Assembly (NCBI GenBank): GCA_020636355.1
Contig: JACJYB010000001.1
Span: 682,001-746,000, forward strand
DNA from: Lewinellaceae bacterium
GTDB taxonomy: Bacteria > Bacteroidota > Bacteroidia > Chitinophagales > Saprospiraceae
DNA: 64,000 nucleotides
Reading direction: 5' to 3'
A model generated the notes under the pieces. That model was not told where the DNA came from. It did not search any database and saw only the letters and a list, made by a program, of their open reading frames with translations. A program made the position numbers and the translations under genes. Positions 53,784 to 61,842 of this stretch are shown here, one piece after another (within the stretch, counting starts at the first letter, position 1; each line of letters starts with the position of its first letter).

Positions 53784-54197
53784 ATGAATGTAAAACTCCT
53801 TTTCATTAGTCTGATGCTTACCTACCATGCTTTTACCGCTCTGAACCCTCAGGAGCGCTTTCGCAGTTGTGCTGCGGCATTCCTGGATGACCAGATAATC
53901 GTTACCGAATATACAAACAATGGCATCTGTGAAGTGTCCAGCCAGGCTACTGGTATACTGACGGTCCAGACCGCTGATTTATCTCCGGAGGAGAGCATGC
54001 CAACCGGCAAACTGAAATTCCGACTGGCAATTCAGGATGGAGAAACGGGTACCATCTGGTCGTATTCAGATAAAACGTACAAAGAAATCCCGATCCGGGA
54101 TGTTTTGGGCAAGTGCCGGGTTGGTGACCAGATCGTGCTGCTGACGGTCGTCGATGAATATGCCTTACCCCATAGCCGGATTACCGTGAAAGAATAA
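53784..54197 (+). CDS. Small exported protein of unknown function
   Basis: 137 residues. Signal peptide (MNVKLLFISLMLTYHAFT) followed by a Cys-containing segment RFRSCAAAFLDDQIIVTEYT, SQATGILTVQTADLSPEE and a C-terminal ALPHSRITVKE. No family is recognised. It diverges from the winged-helix regulator and could be its target, which is an inference from position. Confidence 0.6.
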   Translation: MNVKLLFISLMLTYHAFTALNPQERFRSCAAAFLDDQIIVTEYTNNGICEVSSQATGILTVQTADLSPEESMPTGKLKFRLAIQDGETGTIWSYSDKTYKEIPIRDVLGKCRVGDQIVLLTVVDEYALPHSRITVKE

Positions 54198-54305
54198 CCC
54201 GGGATTGCGGATTATTAGTTCTTGGATGCCTGCACAGCCAGGCGAAAGGACCTGAAAGCGATTCCTGGTCAGCGGACAACGAGGTCCAGAGGTAACAGAA
54301 GCGGC

Positions 54306-55637
54306 TTATTCCGGGATATACCAGATGCCCTTAAGCAAATCAACACCTCCATGCATCTCTTCCTGAATGACCCGGTCTGTGATAAATATTCCTTTTTGAG
54401 CCATGGCCTGAAAATTGTCCAGTCCGTTCTGAGGAAATCCGATCCGGGTTCTGTGGATATTAAACTGGCTGGCAAGAGGTCTTCCAAATGCTTTTTCGAC
54501 ACCATCCCGGCCTATCATAAACCCGAGAAGCCCGCCCCATGTAGAGGTGGGGTTGTCGGAATCCCATCCGGACAAGGCACCAATTTTGATGGTTTCTTTC
54601 AAGTCGCCTTCTCCATAAAGCAGGCTGATGATGCTGGCACCGAAGTTAATTCCGGCGGCAAAACATCCGTGGCAGACGGGCTCTTTGGTGGCCCATTGAT
54701 AACCATCGGCTTGTCTTACCTGGTATTTTTCATACAGGGAATCACGAGCTGCTTCCCAGGGTATTCCTTCCTGATGCAATGACTCAACAAAATCGTACAT
54801 CCTGGCGGGATAGGAACTGTTGTCCAAATGTTTTCTGGCCTCTCTGGCTAACCAGTTGATTTTTTCATCCATGGTCCAATCCGGGTCCGTGACAGAAGCC
54901 AGCGAGTGCATGATGACATAAAATTCTGCAATATCGTCCGCTTGACCGGAAGCAGTCGTCCGGATGGGCAGATACGCCATTTTCAGCGCAATGTCAGGCC
55001 TGCCCGGTGCGAAAAGACCAAAGATCTCCGTGGTCAGTTGGGCATCAATCATATCATAATCCGGGTTGTTTTCCGGGTCACTGGTAGCAGGAGGCACCAT
55101 GCCTGATTTCATCAAGTCGAAAGCACGTTGATTGGATACCCAAAGAAAGTTCTCTTCTTCCGGCTTAATGTGAGCCAGCCAGCCATCCCGGATCTGTTCA
55201 CCGGATAATACCGAAGTCTGATTTTGGTATAATAAGGATTGATAGATGTATTCGATGTCGGTATCGTCGTCCGCTCCCCAAATGCTGTCCGGTGGATCCA
55301 GGTAGTAGTCAATCTTCCGTTGTGGCGCTTCGTCTTGCCAGATACTGGGCCCGTCCGGTCCTCCCCAGTCTGCACGGGTGTAAAAGCCGGCTCCCCGGCC
55401 ATCCAGTCCGGTCCCGCCAATCTTATCCATCTCGGTGATCAATCCGGTCCAGTTGGCTATGCATTCACCCAGCCAGAATCCTTCCAAATGTTCCTGGTAA
55501 TCATCCCTTGAAATTTGACGGTCCGACGATTTCGTTGAATAAGGCAGATACTTCAGATTAGGATCCTGCGAACTTTTATTGACATTAATCTGACAGGAAG
55601 CCATTAGAACGACTACGCCGATTAGGTGGTATTTCAT
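54306..55637 (-). CDS. Lipoprotein ADP-ribosylglycohydrolase-family protein
   Basis: About 443 residues from ATG 55635-55637; the frame to 55658 adds seven residues before the real signal. The lipobox is LMASC near residue 15. The ADP-ribosylglycohydrolase (DraG/ARH) fold shows LEGFWLGECIANWTGLITEM near residue 45 and, towards the end, FGASIISLLYGEGDLKETIK with IGALSGWDSDNPTSTWGGLL, where the GGDTDT metal motif of DraG is replaced by GWDSDN. It is anchored in the envelope, unlike cytosolic DraG. Ribokinase and a sugar transporter lie directly upstream in the same operon, suggesting release of ribose or ADP-ribose-derived sugar outside the cytosol. The substrate is not shown. Confidence 0.83.
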   Translation of the reverse strand: MKYHLIGVVVLMASCQINVNKSSQDPNLKYLPYSTKSSDRQISRDDYQEHLEGFWLGECIANWTGLITEMDKIGGTGLDGRGAGFYTRADWGGPDGPSIWQDEAPQRKIDYYLDPPDSIWGADDDTDIEYIYQSLLYQNQTSVLSGEQIRDGWLAHIKPEEENFLWVSNQRAFDLMKSGMVPPATSDPENNPDYDMIDAQLTTEIFGLFAPGRPDIALKMAYLPIRTTASGQADDIAEFYVIMHSLASVTDPDWTMDEKINWLAREARKHLDNSSYPARMYDFVESLHQEGIPWEAARDSLYEKYQVRQADGYQWATKEPVCHGCFAAGINFGASIISLLYGEGDLKETIKIGALSGWDSDNPTSTWGGLLGFMIGRDGVEKAFGRPLASQFNIHRTRIGFPQNGLDNFQAMAQKGIFITDRVIQEEMHGGVDLLKGIWYIPE

Positions 55638-55658
55638 CTGGAACAAGTATTTATCCAT

Positions 55659-56567
55659 TTAATCGATTATTTCAGAATGACCGGGTATCGAAGGTTGAGC
55701 TCCTGGTCTGGTGACGGAAAGGGATGCGGCGAGATTGGCTCTTCTAATGGCCTTTTCGAATGGCATTTTATCTGCGATAGCTGCGGCCAGGTAACCATTA
55801 AATACATCTCCTGCCGCCGTACTGTCAACCGCATTAACCCGTACGGTCGGAATGCTGTGATTTGCTCCTGATTGGTGAATGAAATAGGCACCCTGTTCCC
55901 CCAATGTGATGATCGCTGCCTGTCTGACCTGGCGGAGTAACTCCTTCCCGGATGCTAACATGGAATCGGCATCTTCGGGAGCTATTCCAGTCAATTGCCA
56001 AGCTTCGGTTTCATTCGGCGTAATGATGTCGACCAGGCTCAAAAGATGAGCAGGCAACGCCCGGGCAGGAGCCGGGTTTAGAATGGTCGTAACTCCGGTG
56101 ACAGCAGCGAGCTCCAAGGCGCGCAGGACGGTTTCGAGCGGAATTTCCAATTGGACCAATAAGACGTCGGCAGATTGAATTTCAAAGGCTATTGCTTCAA
56201 GATCCTCAGGTAGCAGGTTTGCGTTTGCTCCCGGTGCTACCACGATGGAGTTCATACCGCTGGTTTCATCCACTAGGATCATAGCCACCCCGGAAGGTCG
56301 ACCGTCGTCCGTCAGGATAAAACGGGTCTCGATGTTATCTTGTGCATAACCGGTGAGTGCCTGCCGTCCCAGATCATCATTGCCTACTTTTGCCACAAAC
56401 ACCACCTGGGCACCTGCCCGCGCAGCAGCAACGGCCTGGTTCGCTCCTTTACCACCCGGAATAACAGAAAAATCACTGCCGATGATGGTTTCGCCTGGTC
56501 CGGGAAACCTTGGTGTACGAAATACCATGTCTGTATTACTGCTGCCAATGACGATCACTTTTCCCAT
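55659..56567 (-). CDS. rbsK: Ribokinase
   Basis: 302 residues, typical for RbsK. PfkB/ribokinase motifs: VIVIGSSNTDMVF at the start, PGPGETIIGSDFSVIPGGKG with the GGKGANQAVAAARAGA signature near 40, and the C-terminal ATP-binding/anion-hole motif NAVDSTAAGDVFNGYLAAAI near 245 with the catalytic Asp. It phosphorylates D-ribose to ribose-5-phosphate. The next gene (lipoprotein ADP-ribosylglycohydrolase) starts 22 bp downstream; the sugar transporter lies 10 bp upstream. Confidence 0.93.
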   Translation of the reverse strand: MGKVIVIGSSNTDMVFRTPRFPGPGETIIGSDFSVIPGGKGANQAVAAARAGAQVVFVAKVGNDDLGRQALTGYAQDNIETRFILTDDGRPSGVAMILVDETSGMNSIVVAPGANANLLPEDLEAIAFEIQSADVLLVQLEIPLETVLRALELAAVTGVTTILNPAPARALPAHLLSLVDIITPNETEAWQLTGIAPEDADSMLASGKELLRQVRQAAIITLGEQGAYFIHQSGANHSIPTVRVNAVDSTAAGDVFNGYLAAAIADKMPFEKAIRRANLAASLSVTRPGAQPSIPGHSEIID

Positions 56568-56576
56568 AGGGCAGGA

Positions 56577-57575
56577 TTATGCGTATCGTGAATAAATAAT
56601 GCAAGCCAAGCCGATTACAAAACATGCAAACATCAATGCGAGTAAACGGTTGGTACCCGGTGGAGCCTGTTTAAATTCTTTCCAGATAAATACACCCCAG
56701 ATTGCGGCGATCAGGGTTGCCCCTTGTCCAAGCCCGTAGGAGATAGCGTATCCTGCTTTTTCACTTGCAATCAGACTAAGACTCATTCCGATACACCAAA
56801 TAATTCCGCCCAGGATGCCGATGGTATGCAGCCGGAGATCACCCATGGAGAAATAGTCCCGAAAGGTCACTGCCGGTCCATGCATGGGACGATACATGAA
56901 ATAACTGTTGAACAGGAAACTGGACAAGAAAACTCCGATGGCGAAAATGAATAGGGCAGCGTACGGCGTGAGCATGCCCGGAGTGATGATTTGGTTATCC
57001 GGCGACATGGATGCAGCCACAAAGCGAAAAAAGAAACCCATCAGTATGCCTGCCAGTAAGGAGATCAGGATGCCTCTTGAAGTTGCCGATCCTTTGCTTA
57101 TTTTTTTATACGCGATCGCATCCAGGATGATGGCAACTGAAACCAGTGCCACACCCGTAAACAGAAATACCGCGTTGCCAACCGGTGTTGCCAAGTAGTT
57201 GACCAGGACGCCCAGCACCAGGGCCAAGCCGATCCCAATCGGGAATGCGATGGCCATGCCGGCCAGATCGATTGCCGCGACCAGTAACAAATTGGCAATG
57301 TTAAAGACCACTCCTCCCAGGAATGCGGAACCCAATGCTGAAAGTTCGGCACCGGAGAGATTGGCAAGAAAGCCTTGACCCGCGTCTCCTGAACTGCCTA
57401 GGGTCAACCCAAATAACAAGGAGAACAATAACAACCCCAAGGTGTAGTCCCAATAGAAAAGGGGAAAAGCCCAATTCTTAGTGGCCAGTTTCTGAGTATT
57501 AGCCCAGGAACCCCAACACAACATGGTGATCACACATAGGACCACTGCTACCGGATACGATTGAACAATGTACAT
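56577..57575 (-). CDS. GRP-family glucose/ribose-type sugar transporter
   Basis: 332 residues with about ten membrane helices (PVAVVLCVITMLCWGSWANT, LGLLLFSLLFGLTLGSSG and others). The N-terminal MLCWGSWANTQK and internal GAVFNIANLLLVAA-like repeats and the helix AIAFPIGIGLALVLGVLVNY fit the GRP/RhaT-type drug-metabolite transporter group (sugar:H+ symporters such as GlcU/RbsU). With ribokinase next to it, ribose is the likely cargo. First gene of the three-gene operon. Confidence 0.88.
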   Translation of the reverse strand: MYIVQSYPVAVVLCVITMLCWGSWANTQKLATKNWAFPLFYWDYTLGLLLFSLLFGLTLGSSGDAGQGFLANLSGAELSALGSAFLGGVVFNIANLLLVAAIDLAGMAIAFPIGIGLALVLGVLVNYLATPVGNAVFLFTGVALVSVAIILDAIAYKKISKGSATSRGILISLLAGILMGFFFRFVAASMSPDNQIITPGMLTPYAALFIFAIGVFLSSFLFNSYFMYRPMHGPAVTFRDYFSMGDLRLHTIGILGGIIWCIGMSLSLIASEKAGYAISYGLGQGATLIAAIWGVFIWKEFKQAPPGTNRLLALMFACFVIGLACIIYSRYA

Positions 57576-57771
57576 AGCAAAGTTTCATGCTTATGGATGT
57601 ACGCAGGTGTGTTCTAGATATCCAGTAAATTAAGTCAATTCTACCGTTCGCTCAAATTTCAGAACGGAAAGTATCCAGAATACCAATTATGGATGGTATT
57701 CCATCTGAGATCAGCTCTCCCGGGCCGAACTTCAGGTGTTAAATGGGTTGATTTGAACATTTTAATCCGGG

Positions 57772-58194
57772 TTATTTGCAGGATTCTGTATATTTCTTGT
57801 AGTTGTTAAGGATCATTTGCCAGCCTCCGCGTTGCATTTCGACCGGATTGGTGTCTTCCGCCTCGAACAACACCGAAATGTCCGTATGGTCGCCAGCCGG
57901 AGTGAATGAGACAATAGCTTTGCGGCCATCACCCAGGGTGTAGGCTATTTTCTCCTCCGGGACGACCTCGTCATAAATTCCCCAAAAGTCAAATCCAAAG
58001 CTACCATCTTTCGCTTCCATACGGTAGTTGAATTTACCTCCCGGGCGGAGGTCGTTTTCCCCGCTGGGTGAATGCCAGTCATCAGAGGCGTGATTCCATT
58101 GCAGGACATGGTCGACCACTGTGTAACATTCCCAGGCTTTGGCAACTGGCACAAGTACGCTTGTATCGATGGAGATTTGAGTTTTAGAAGTCAT
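57772..58194 (-). CDS. SRPBCC (AHSA1-like) domain protein
   Basis: 140 residues without signal peptide. START/SRPBCC fold signature: QISIDTSVLVPVAKAWECYT, the DPxxLxxW-like VLQWNHASDDWHSP, GGKFNYRMEAKDGSFGFDFW and the C-terminal helix GGWQMILNNYKKYTE. AHSA1-like proteins bind hydrophobic ligands or act as chaperone cofactors; the specific role here is unknown. Monocistronic. Confidence 0.85.
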   Translation of the reverse strand: MTSKTQISIDTSVLVPVAKAWECYTVVDHVLQWNHASDDWHSPSGENDLRPGGKFNYRMEAKDGSFGFDFWGIYDEVVPEEKIAYTLGDGRKAIVSFTPAGDHTDISVLFEAEDTNPVEMQRGGWQMILNNYKKYTESCK

Positions 58195-58310
58195 CTATTT
58201 GAATTTGATTATGAAGAATACCACAAAGCTAATGCGCAATTAAAAGATACGCTCGGTTGATCCCGTCAATTGTAAAGGTGGATTGCAACAGGAATTGAAG
58301 CTTTATGAGC

Positions 58311-58985
58311 TCATTTACCAGGGCGATTATTGGTCTTTTGCAACCAATCCTTTACCTCATCAATATACTCGGGAATCGTTAATTCGTCAATTTCCAAACG
58401 GGCAAAATGTTCTGCCTCCGTCGCGGTATGATTTGATTTGTATTTTAATGTCTTATGGTCGAACATGTCTCTGTTAAATACGATAAAGTCATCGTAAATT
58501 TTACTGGAAGCATTGAGTCCCCTTTTTCCTACGGTCTCGGCAAACCAAGACCTCAAACAAGCGATAAGGACTTCAGGATTATTATGATGACTTTTGATGT
58601 CATATCCATTGATATCCGATATTGCTTTCATATAGTCAAAAGCACCTGCTTCTAAAACCAACGCCCTTTTCGAATGATATTTGGGATCAAAATTGCGTGC
58701 ACCGAAATCGATTCCTAATTCAAACGGCATGTTTAGACGATAAAAATCATCAATTTTCTTTGCCCTCAGGCGAGATAGATCGTGAATTGAGAATTGAGAT
58801 TCTCTGATTAATTGAATGATTTTAGCCAATCGGGCATTCCCTGAATCTGAAGATTCCAATGCAATTCTGGGTTCAAATTCAAAATAGATGATTGTGAAAA
58901 GTAATGGCTTAAGGAGTAAAAAATAATCATCATCAAATGGGCAATTGATAAAAACATTTCTTTCAAAGTGGGGATGTAACGGCAT
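58311..58985 (-). CDS. TIR/nucleoside-deoxyribosyltransferase-like protein
   Basis: 224 residues, no signal peptide or membrane segment. NVFINCPFDDDYFLLLKPLL opens a flavodoxin-like domain, followed by RIALESSDSGNARLAKIIQL, SQFSIHDLSRLRA and FYRLNMPFELGIDFGARNF. The FELG Glu is positioned like the catalytic Glu of nucleoside 2-deoxyribosyltransferases and of TIR NADases, so NAD or nucleoside cleavage is possible. The family is uncharacterised. Its ATG overlaps the stop of the DUF2188 gene by one base, so the two form an operon of a kind seen in defence or toxin-like settings. Function is inference. Confidence 0.65.
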   Translation of the reverse strand: MPLHPHFERNVFINCPFDDDYFLLLKPLLFTIIYFEFEPRIALESSDSGNARLAKIIQLIRESQFSIHDLSRLRAKKIDDFYRLNMPFELGIDFGARNFDPKYHSKRALVLEAGAFDYMKAISDINGYDIKSHHNNPEVLIACLRSWFAETVGKRGLNASSKIYDDFIVFNRDMFDHKTLKYKSNHTATEAEHFARLEIDELTIPEYIDEVKDWLQKTNNRPGK

Positions 58986-59224
58986 TATTTCACGCGATCA
59001 GCCGGTGGGAAGGGATCATTTCCATAGGAGTTGCGGTTTTGGATTGTGCCGTCTTTCTTGTGGATATATAATTCGGTTTGTTCTTTCCTGCTTAACTCAC
59101 GTCCATAACGAATCGCATCCTCTTTTCGGGGGAACTTGCCTGATACAAGTGAGGCTCCGGATTTAACGACTGCCCATCCTTCTGCAGAAGGCACGACGTG
59201 ATTGGTTGGCTTTCCTGTTTGCAT
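58985..59224 (-). CDS. DUF2188 domain protein
   Basis: 79 residues. HVVPSAEGWAVVKSGASLVS, GKFPRKEDAIRYGRELSRKE and ELYIHKKDGTIQNRNSYGND give the DUF2188 two-strand/helix/two-strand layout. This small domain is widespread, of unknown function, and can resemble a nucleic-acid or ligand-binding module. It is followed directly by the TIR/NDT-like gene; the stop (TAA) and the next ATG share an A. Confidence 0.82.
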   Translation of the reverse strand: MQTGKPTNHVVPSAEGWAVVKSGASLVSGKFPRKEDAIRYGRELSRKEQTELYIHKKDGTIQNRNSYGNDPFPPADRVK

Positions 59225-59299
59225 GCGTTCAGATTATTCATTAAAATTAACATAATAGCTCAAATTTAGGTTCAAAATGGCAGGGTGTGCCCCAACCTT

Positions 59300-59797
59300 T
59301 TATATGCTTTCAATCATTCCGACCCATGGAAATCCCTGAATCCCCGCCTGATGCAAACGCTCGATCAATTGGCCAATATGATGCTGGATGTGACGAATGC
59401 TGTACAGATGCAGCTCAGCGGTGGTCATCGGCAGCCAACTGAATCCACCTGGGCTTTCCAGATCTTTTCCTGCAATGGCCTGTGGTAAACGGTCACGGAT
59501 CGAATCCAGATAGTGGAGTATTTCTTCAGAAGTAAATCGTTTGCTGATGTTCACCTGTTGTCCGTCGAAGGAGGTCTTTCCCAGGTATTGGTAATTAGGC
59601 AAATGCATGGGATCTGCTTGAAATGTAGATTCACTCGGGGATAAATAGAGATCCGTATAAAACAAAGTATGGTAGGACACACGCCAGAAGGGTGAATCGT
59701 CGGTACCATCATCCCATTGAGCCAGCGGACATTTCCGGATCGTTGATTCCAGCATTTTCAGGGCTGCCCGGTATTGGGAAATGATGATGGATTGCAC
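59300..59797 (-). CDS. DinB-family protein
   Basis: 165 residues, four-helix bundle. QSIIISQYRAALKMLESTIR at the start, RVSYHTLFYTDLYLSPSEST in the middle and AELHLYSIRHIQHHIGQLIE near 140, with the three His (YHTL, and HIQHH) expected for the divalent metal site of DinB/YfiT. DinB proteins act as thiol transferases or metal-dependent hydrolases. Monocistronic with a 105-bp gap to the cupin gene. Confidence 0.87.
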   Translation of the reverse strand: MQSIIISQYRAALKMLESTIRKCPLAQWDDGTDDSPFWRVSYHTLFYTDLYLSPSESTFQADPMHLPNYQYLGKTSFDGQQVNISKRFTSEEILHYLDSIRDRLPQAIAGKDLESPGGFSWLPMTTAELHLYSIRHIQHHIGQLIERLHQAGIQGFPWVGMIESI

Positions 59798-59874
59798 GGT
59801 ATGTTGATGTGTTAATAAGTATGGAAGTTAATAAGAAAGGAAATTAGAAATACAGCACGTATGGCTTAAGTTCA

Positions 59875-59898
59875 TTCAACCTTCAACCTTCAACCTTC
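59875..59898. repeat. Heptanucleotide tandem repeat TTCAACC
   Basis: Three consecutive TTCAACC units plus TTCA, just before the cupin stop codon side of the intergenic gap. Such repeats are common intergenic clutter in Bacteroidota. Confidence 0.7.
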
Positions 59899-59902
59899 AT
59901 AA

Positions 59903-60262
59903 TTATTCCCGGTGTACCGTTTCCATGGAAAATGCCGGTAAGCATACGGCCATGTATTTTGCACCTCCCTCGTGCGGTGTGCTGTATTGCACCCAGGTCC
60001 CTCCGGGGATCAGAATGGCTTCACCGGCCCGGACATCCAGAATTCCTTCTGCGGTCCTGACCTGAAGACAGCCCTCCAATACGACGGTGTATTCATTGAA
60101 CTCAGGTGTTTGGACCGGCTCTACCCAGCCATCCGGCGAAGTCATCCGTGCTATACTGACTTCTATGGTTTGGCTGTTAACCCGCCCAAAAAATTCTTCG
60201 ATTTTTTTGGGCTTATTGCCGGCGGCAGCGATCAGGGAAGGTGAGGTGATGTGTTGGATCAT
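59903..60262 (-). CDS. Cupin-domain protein
   Basis: 119 residues, single cupin barrel. FFGRVNSQTIEVSIARMTSP and EPVQTPEFNEYTVVLEGCLQ form the first cupin motif (His partly missing: EFNEYTVVLEG), and GEAILIPGGTWVQYSTPHE the second. The metal-binding His set is incomplete, so catalytic activity is uncertain. Starts 18 bp after the sulfatase gene and is probably the last gene of that operon. Confidence 0.8.
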   Translation of the reverse strand: MIQHITSPSLIAAAGNKPKKIEEFFGRVNSQTIEVSIARMTSPDGWVEPVQTPEFNEYTVVLEGCLQVRTAEGILDVRAGEAILIPGGTWVQYSTPHEGGAKYMAVCLPAFSMETVHRE

Positions 60263-60280
60263 ATTTTTATGTTCATCTTA

Positions 60281-61822
60281 TCAATTTAAACCCATGGCCT
60301 GAACTGCAGCCTGAGCCAGTTCGGTTTTCATTTCATTGGCCAGAGATTTCATATTGGGATCAAGCACCAGATTATGCATTTCATAGGGGTCGGACTCCAG
60401 ATCGTAAAGTTCATCGAGGTCCTGGTATTTATACCACCGGATGTATTTGTAATTACCTTTTCGGAAAGCCTTGTAATCGGTATCGATCAGCCAGGGCATG
60501 GGATTCTCATAGCTGTAGTATTCCATTAAAAAGGATTGCCGCCAATCCTTGACCGGTCCCTGCATTAAGGGGACCAGAGAACGACCCTGCATCCACGCGG
60601 GAATAGCGATACCGGCCAGGTCCAGGATCGTCGGTGCATAGTCGATGGAGAGGGTGAAGTGGTCATCCTGTCCGGGCTGACTAATTACTCCCGGATAACG
60701 GATTATCAATGGGGTCCTCACCGATTCCTCGTAAGGGAGTCTTCTTTCCAGGCTCAAACCGTGTTCGCCGTAGAAATAACCGTTGTCGCTGGTAAAGATG
60801 ATGCAGGTGTTATCGAGAATATTTAAAGCTTCGAGTTCGGCCATTATCTTCCCCAGGCTTTCGTCCACGGCAAGGAGCATTTCCGAACGTTCACGGATGG
60901 TTTTATCGGTTGTGAAATGATCCAGTAAATCGTCTCCAAATTCACTACGGATAGAAGGGTGGTTTTTTGTAATCAGAGCTTGTCCGATGACAGAAGCGGA
61001 GTCCACCTGGTCATAGAAAGTGAGTGCATTTGGACGTCTCTGGAAGAAGGCATCGTGATACATGCCTTCGTGGCGGGGAGCGGGGATGAAGCGATGCCCT
61101 GCTTTAAGGTCAATAGCTCCATTATTGAGTTGTTTCGCATCCGGATGTACTGCTTTATGACCCAGATAAGCAAAAAACGGTTTGTTGGCATTATTCCGGA
61201 TAAAATCGATCATTTTATCCGTTAGGATGTCCGTAACATAACCACTGATGGTGTCCAGCCGGCCTTCCTCATAAAGAATGGGATCTATCGTCCGGCCCTG
61301 CCCGGGAAGGCAAGTCCAGTAATCGTAACCCGGACGCGGGGTAGGGTCATTCCCCATGTGCCATTTTCCAATGTGTGCGGTGGTGTAGCCTGCCTGCTGC
61401 AATAACGGCGCGAAAAGCTGTAGTCGATGACTGGCGCGATCCCGTGCAACATTATCTACGATACCATGGCGGGACGGATATTGACCGGTAAGGATGCTGG
61501 CACGGTTGGGAGAGCAAAGAGGTACCACCTGATACGCATTTCTGAACAAAATGCCTTCACGGGCTAATCGATCCATATTCGGCGTCTTGAGGAAAGGGTG
61601 ACCTGCAATGGAAAGTTCGTCCCAGCGCTGATCATCCACTACGATCATCACTATGTTAGGATGCCCGGAAAGGGGAGCAGCAGATGTTTCTCCCGGCTGC
61701 TTATGCACGGACTGGCAAGCCAAGAATACGAATGCCAGAGTTAAGGATAGTACTTCCAGAATTGATTTAGTCCACTTCACAGCCTTGTGGTTTACCACCG
61801 GACTGAAAATACGAATTGGCAT
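60281..61822 (-). CDS. Sulfatase (Cys-type, FGly-dependent)
   Basis: 513 residues. An N-terminal hydrophobic stretch (ILEVLSLTLAFVFLACQ) suggests an anchored lipoprotein. The active-site signature C-x-P-x-R occurs as PLCSPNRASILTGQYPSRHG near 105, where the Cys is converted to formylglycine, preceded by NIVMIVVDDQRWDELSIAGH with the metal-binding Asp pair. Later TSDNGYFYGEHGLSLERRLP gives the third ligand region. It removes sulfate esters from a glycan or small molecule. It is part of the operon with GMC oxidoreductase and cupin. No maturase gene is in the window. Confidence 0.9.
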   Translation of the reverse strand: MPIRIFSPVVNHKAVKWTKSILEVLSLTLAFVFLACQSVHKQPGETSAAPLSGHPNIVMIVVDDQRWDELSIAGHPFLKTPNMDRLAREGILFRNAYQVVPLCSPNRASILTGQYPSRHGIVDNVARDRASHRLQLFAPLLQQAGYTTAHIGKWHMGNDPTPRPGYDYWTCLPGQGRTIDPILYEEGRLDTISGYVTDILTDKMIDFIRNNANKPFFAYLGHKAVHPDAKQLNNGAIDLKAGHRFIPAPRHEGMYHDAFFQRRPNALTFYDQVDSASVIGQALITKNHPSIRSEFGDDLLDHFTTDKTIRERSEMLLAVDESLGKIMAELEALNILDNTCIIFTSDNGYFYGEHGLSLERRLPYEESVRTPLIIRYPGVISQPGQDDHFTLSIDYAPTILDLAGIAIPAWMQGRSLVPLMQGPVKDWRQSFLMEYYSYENPMPWLIDTDYKAFRKGNYKYIRWYKYQDLDELYDLESDPYEMHNLVLDPNMKSLANEMKTELAQAAVQAMGLN

Positions 61823-61842
61823 TCAAGGGATAGAGGAAAAAT

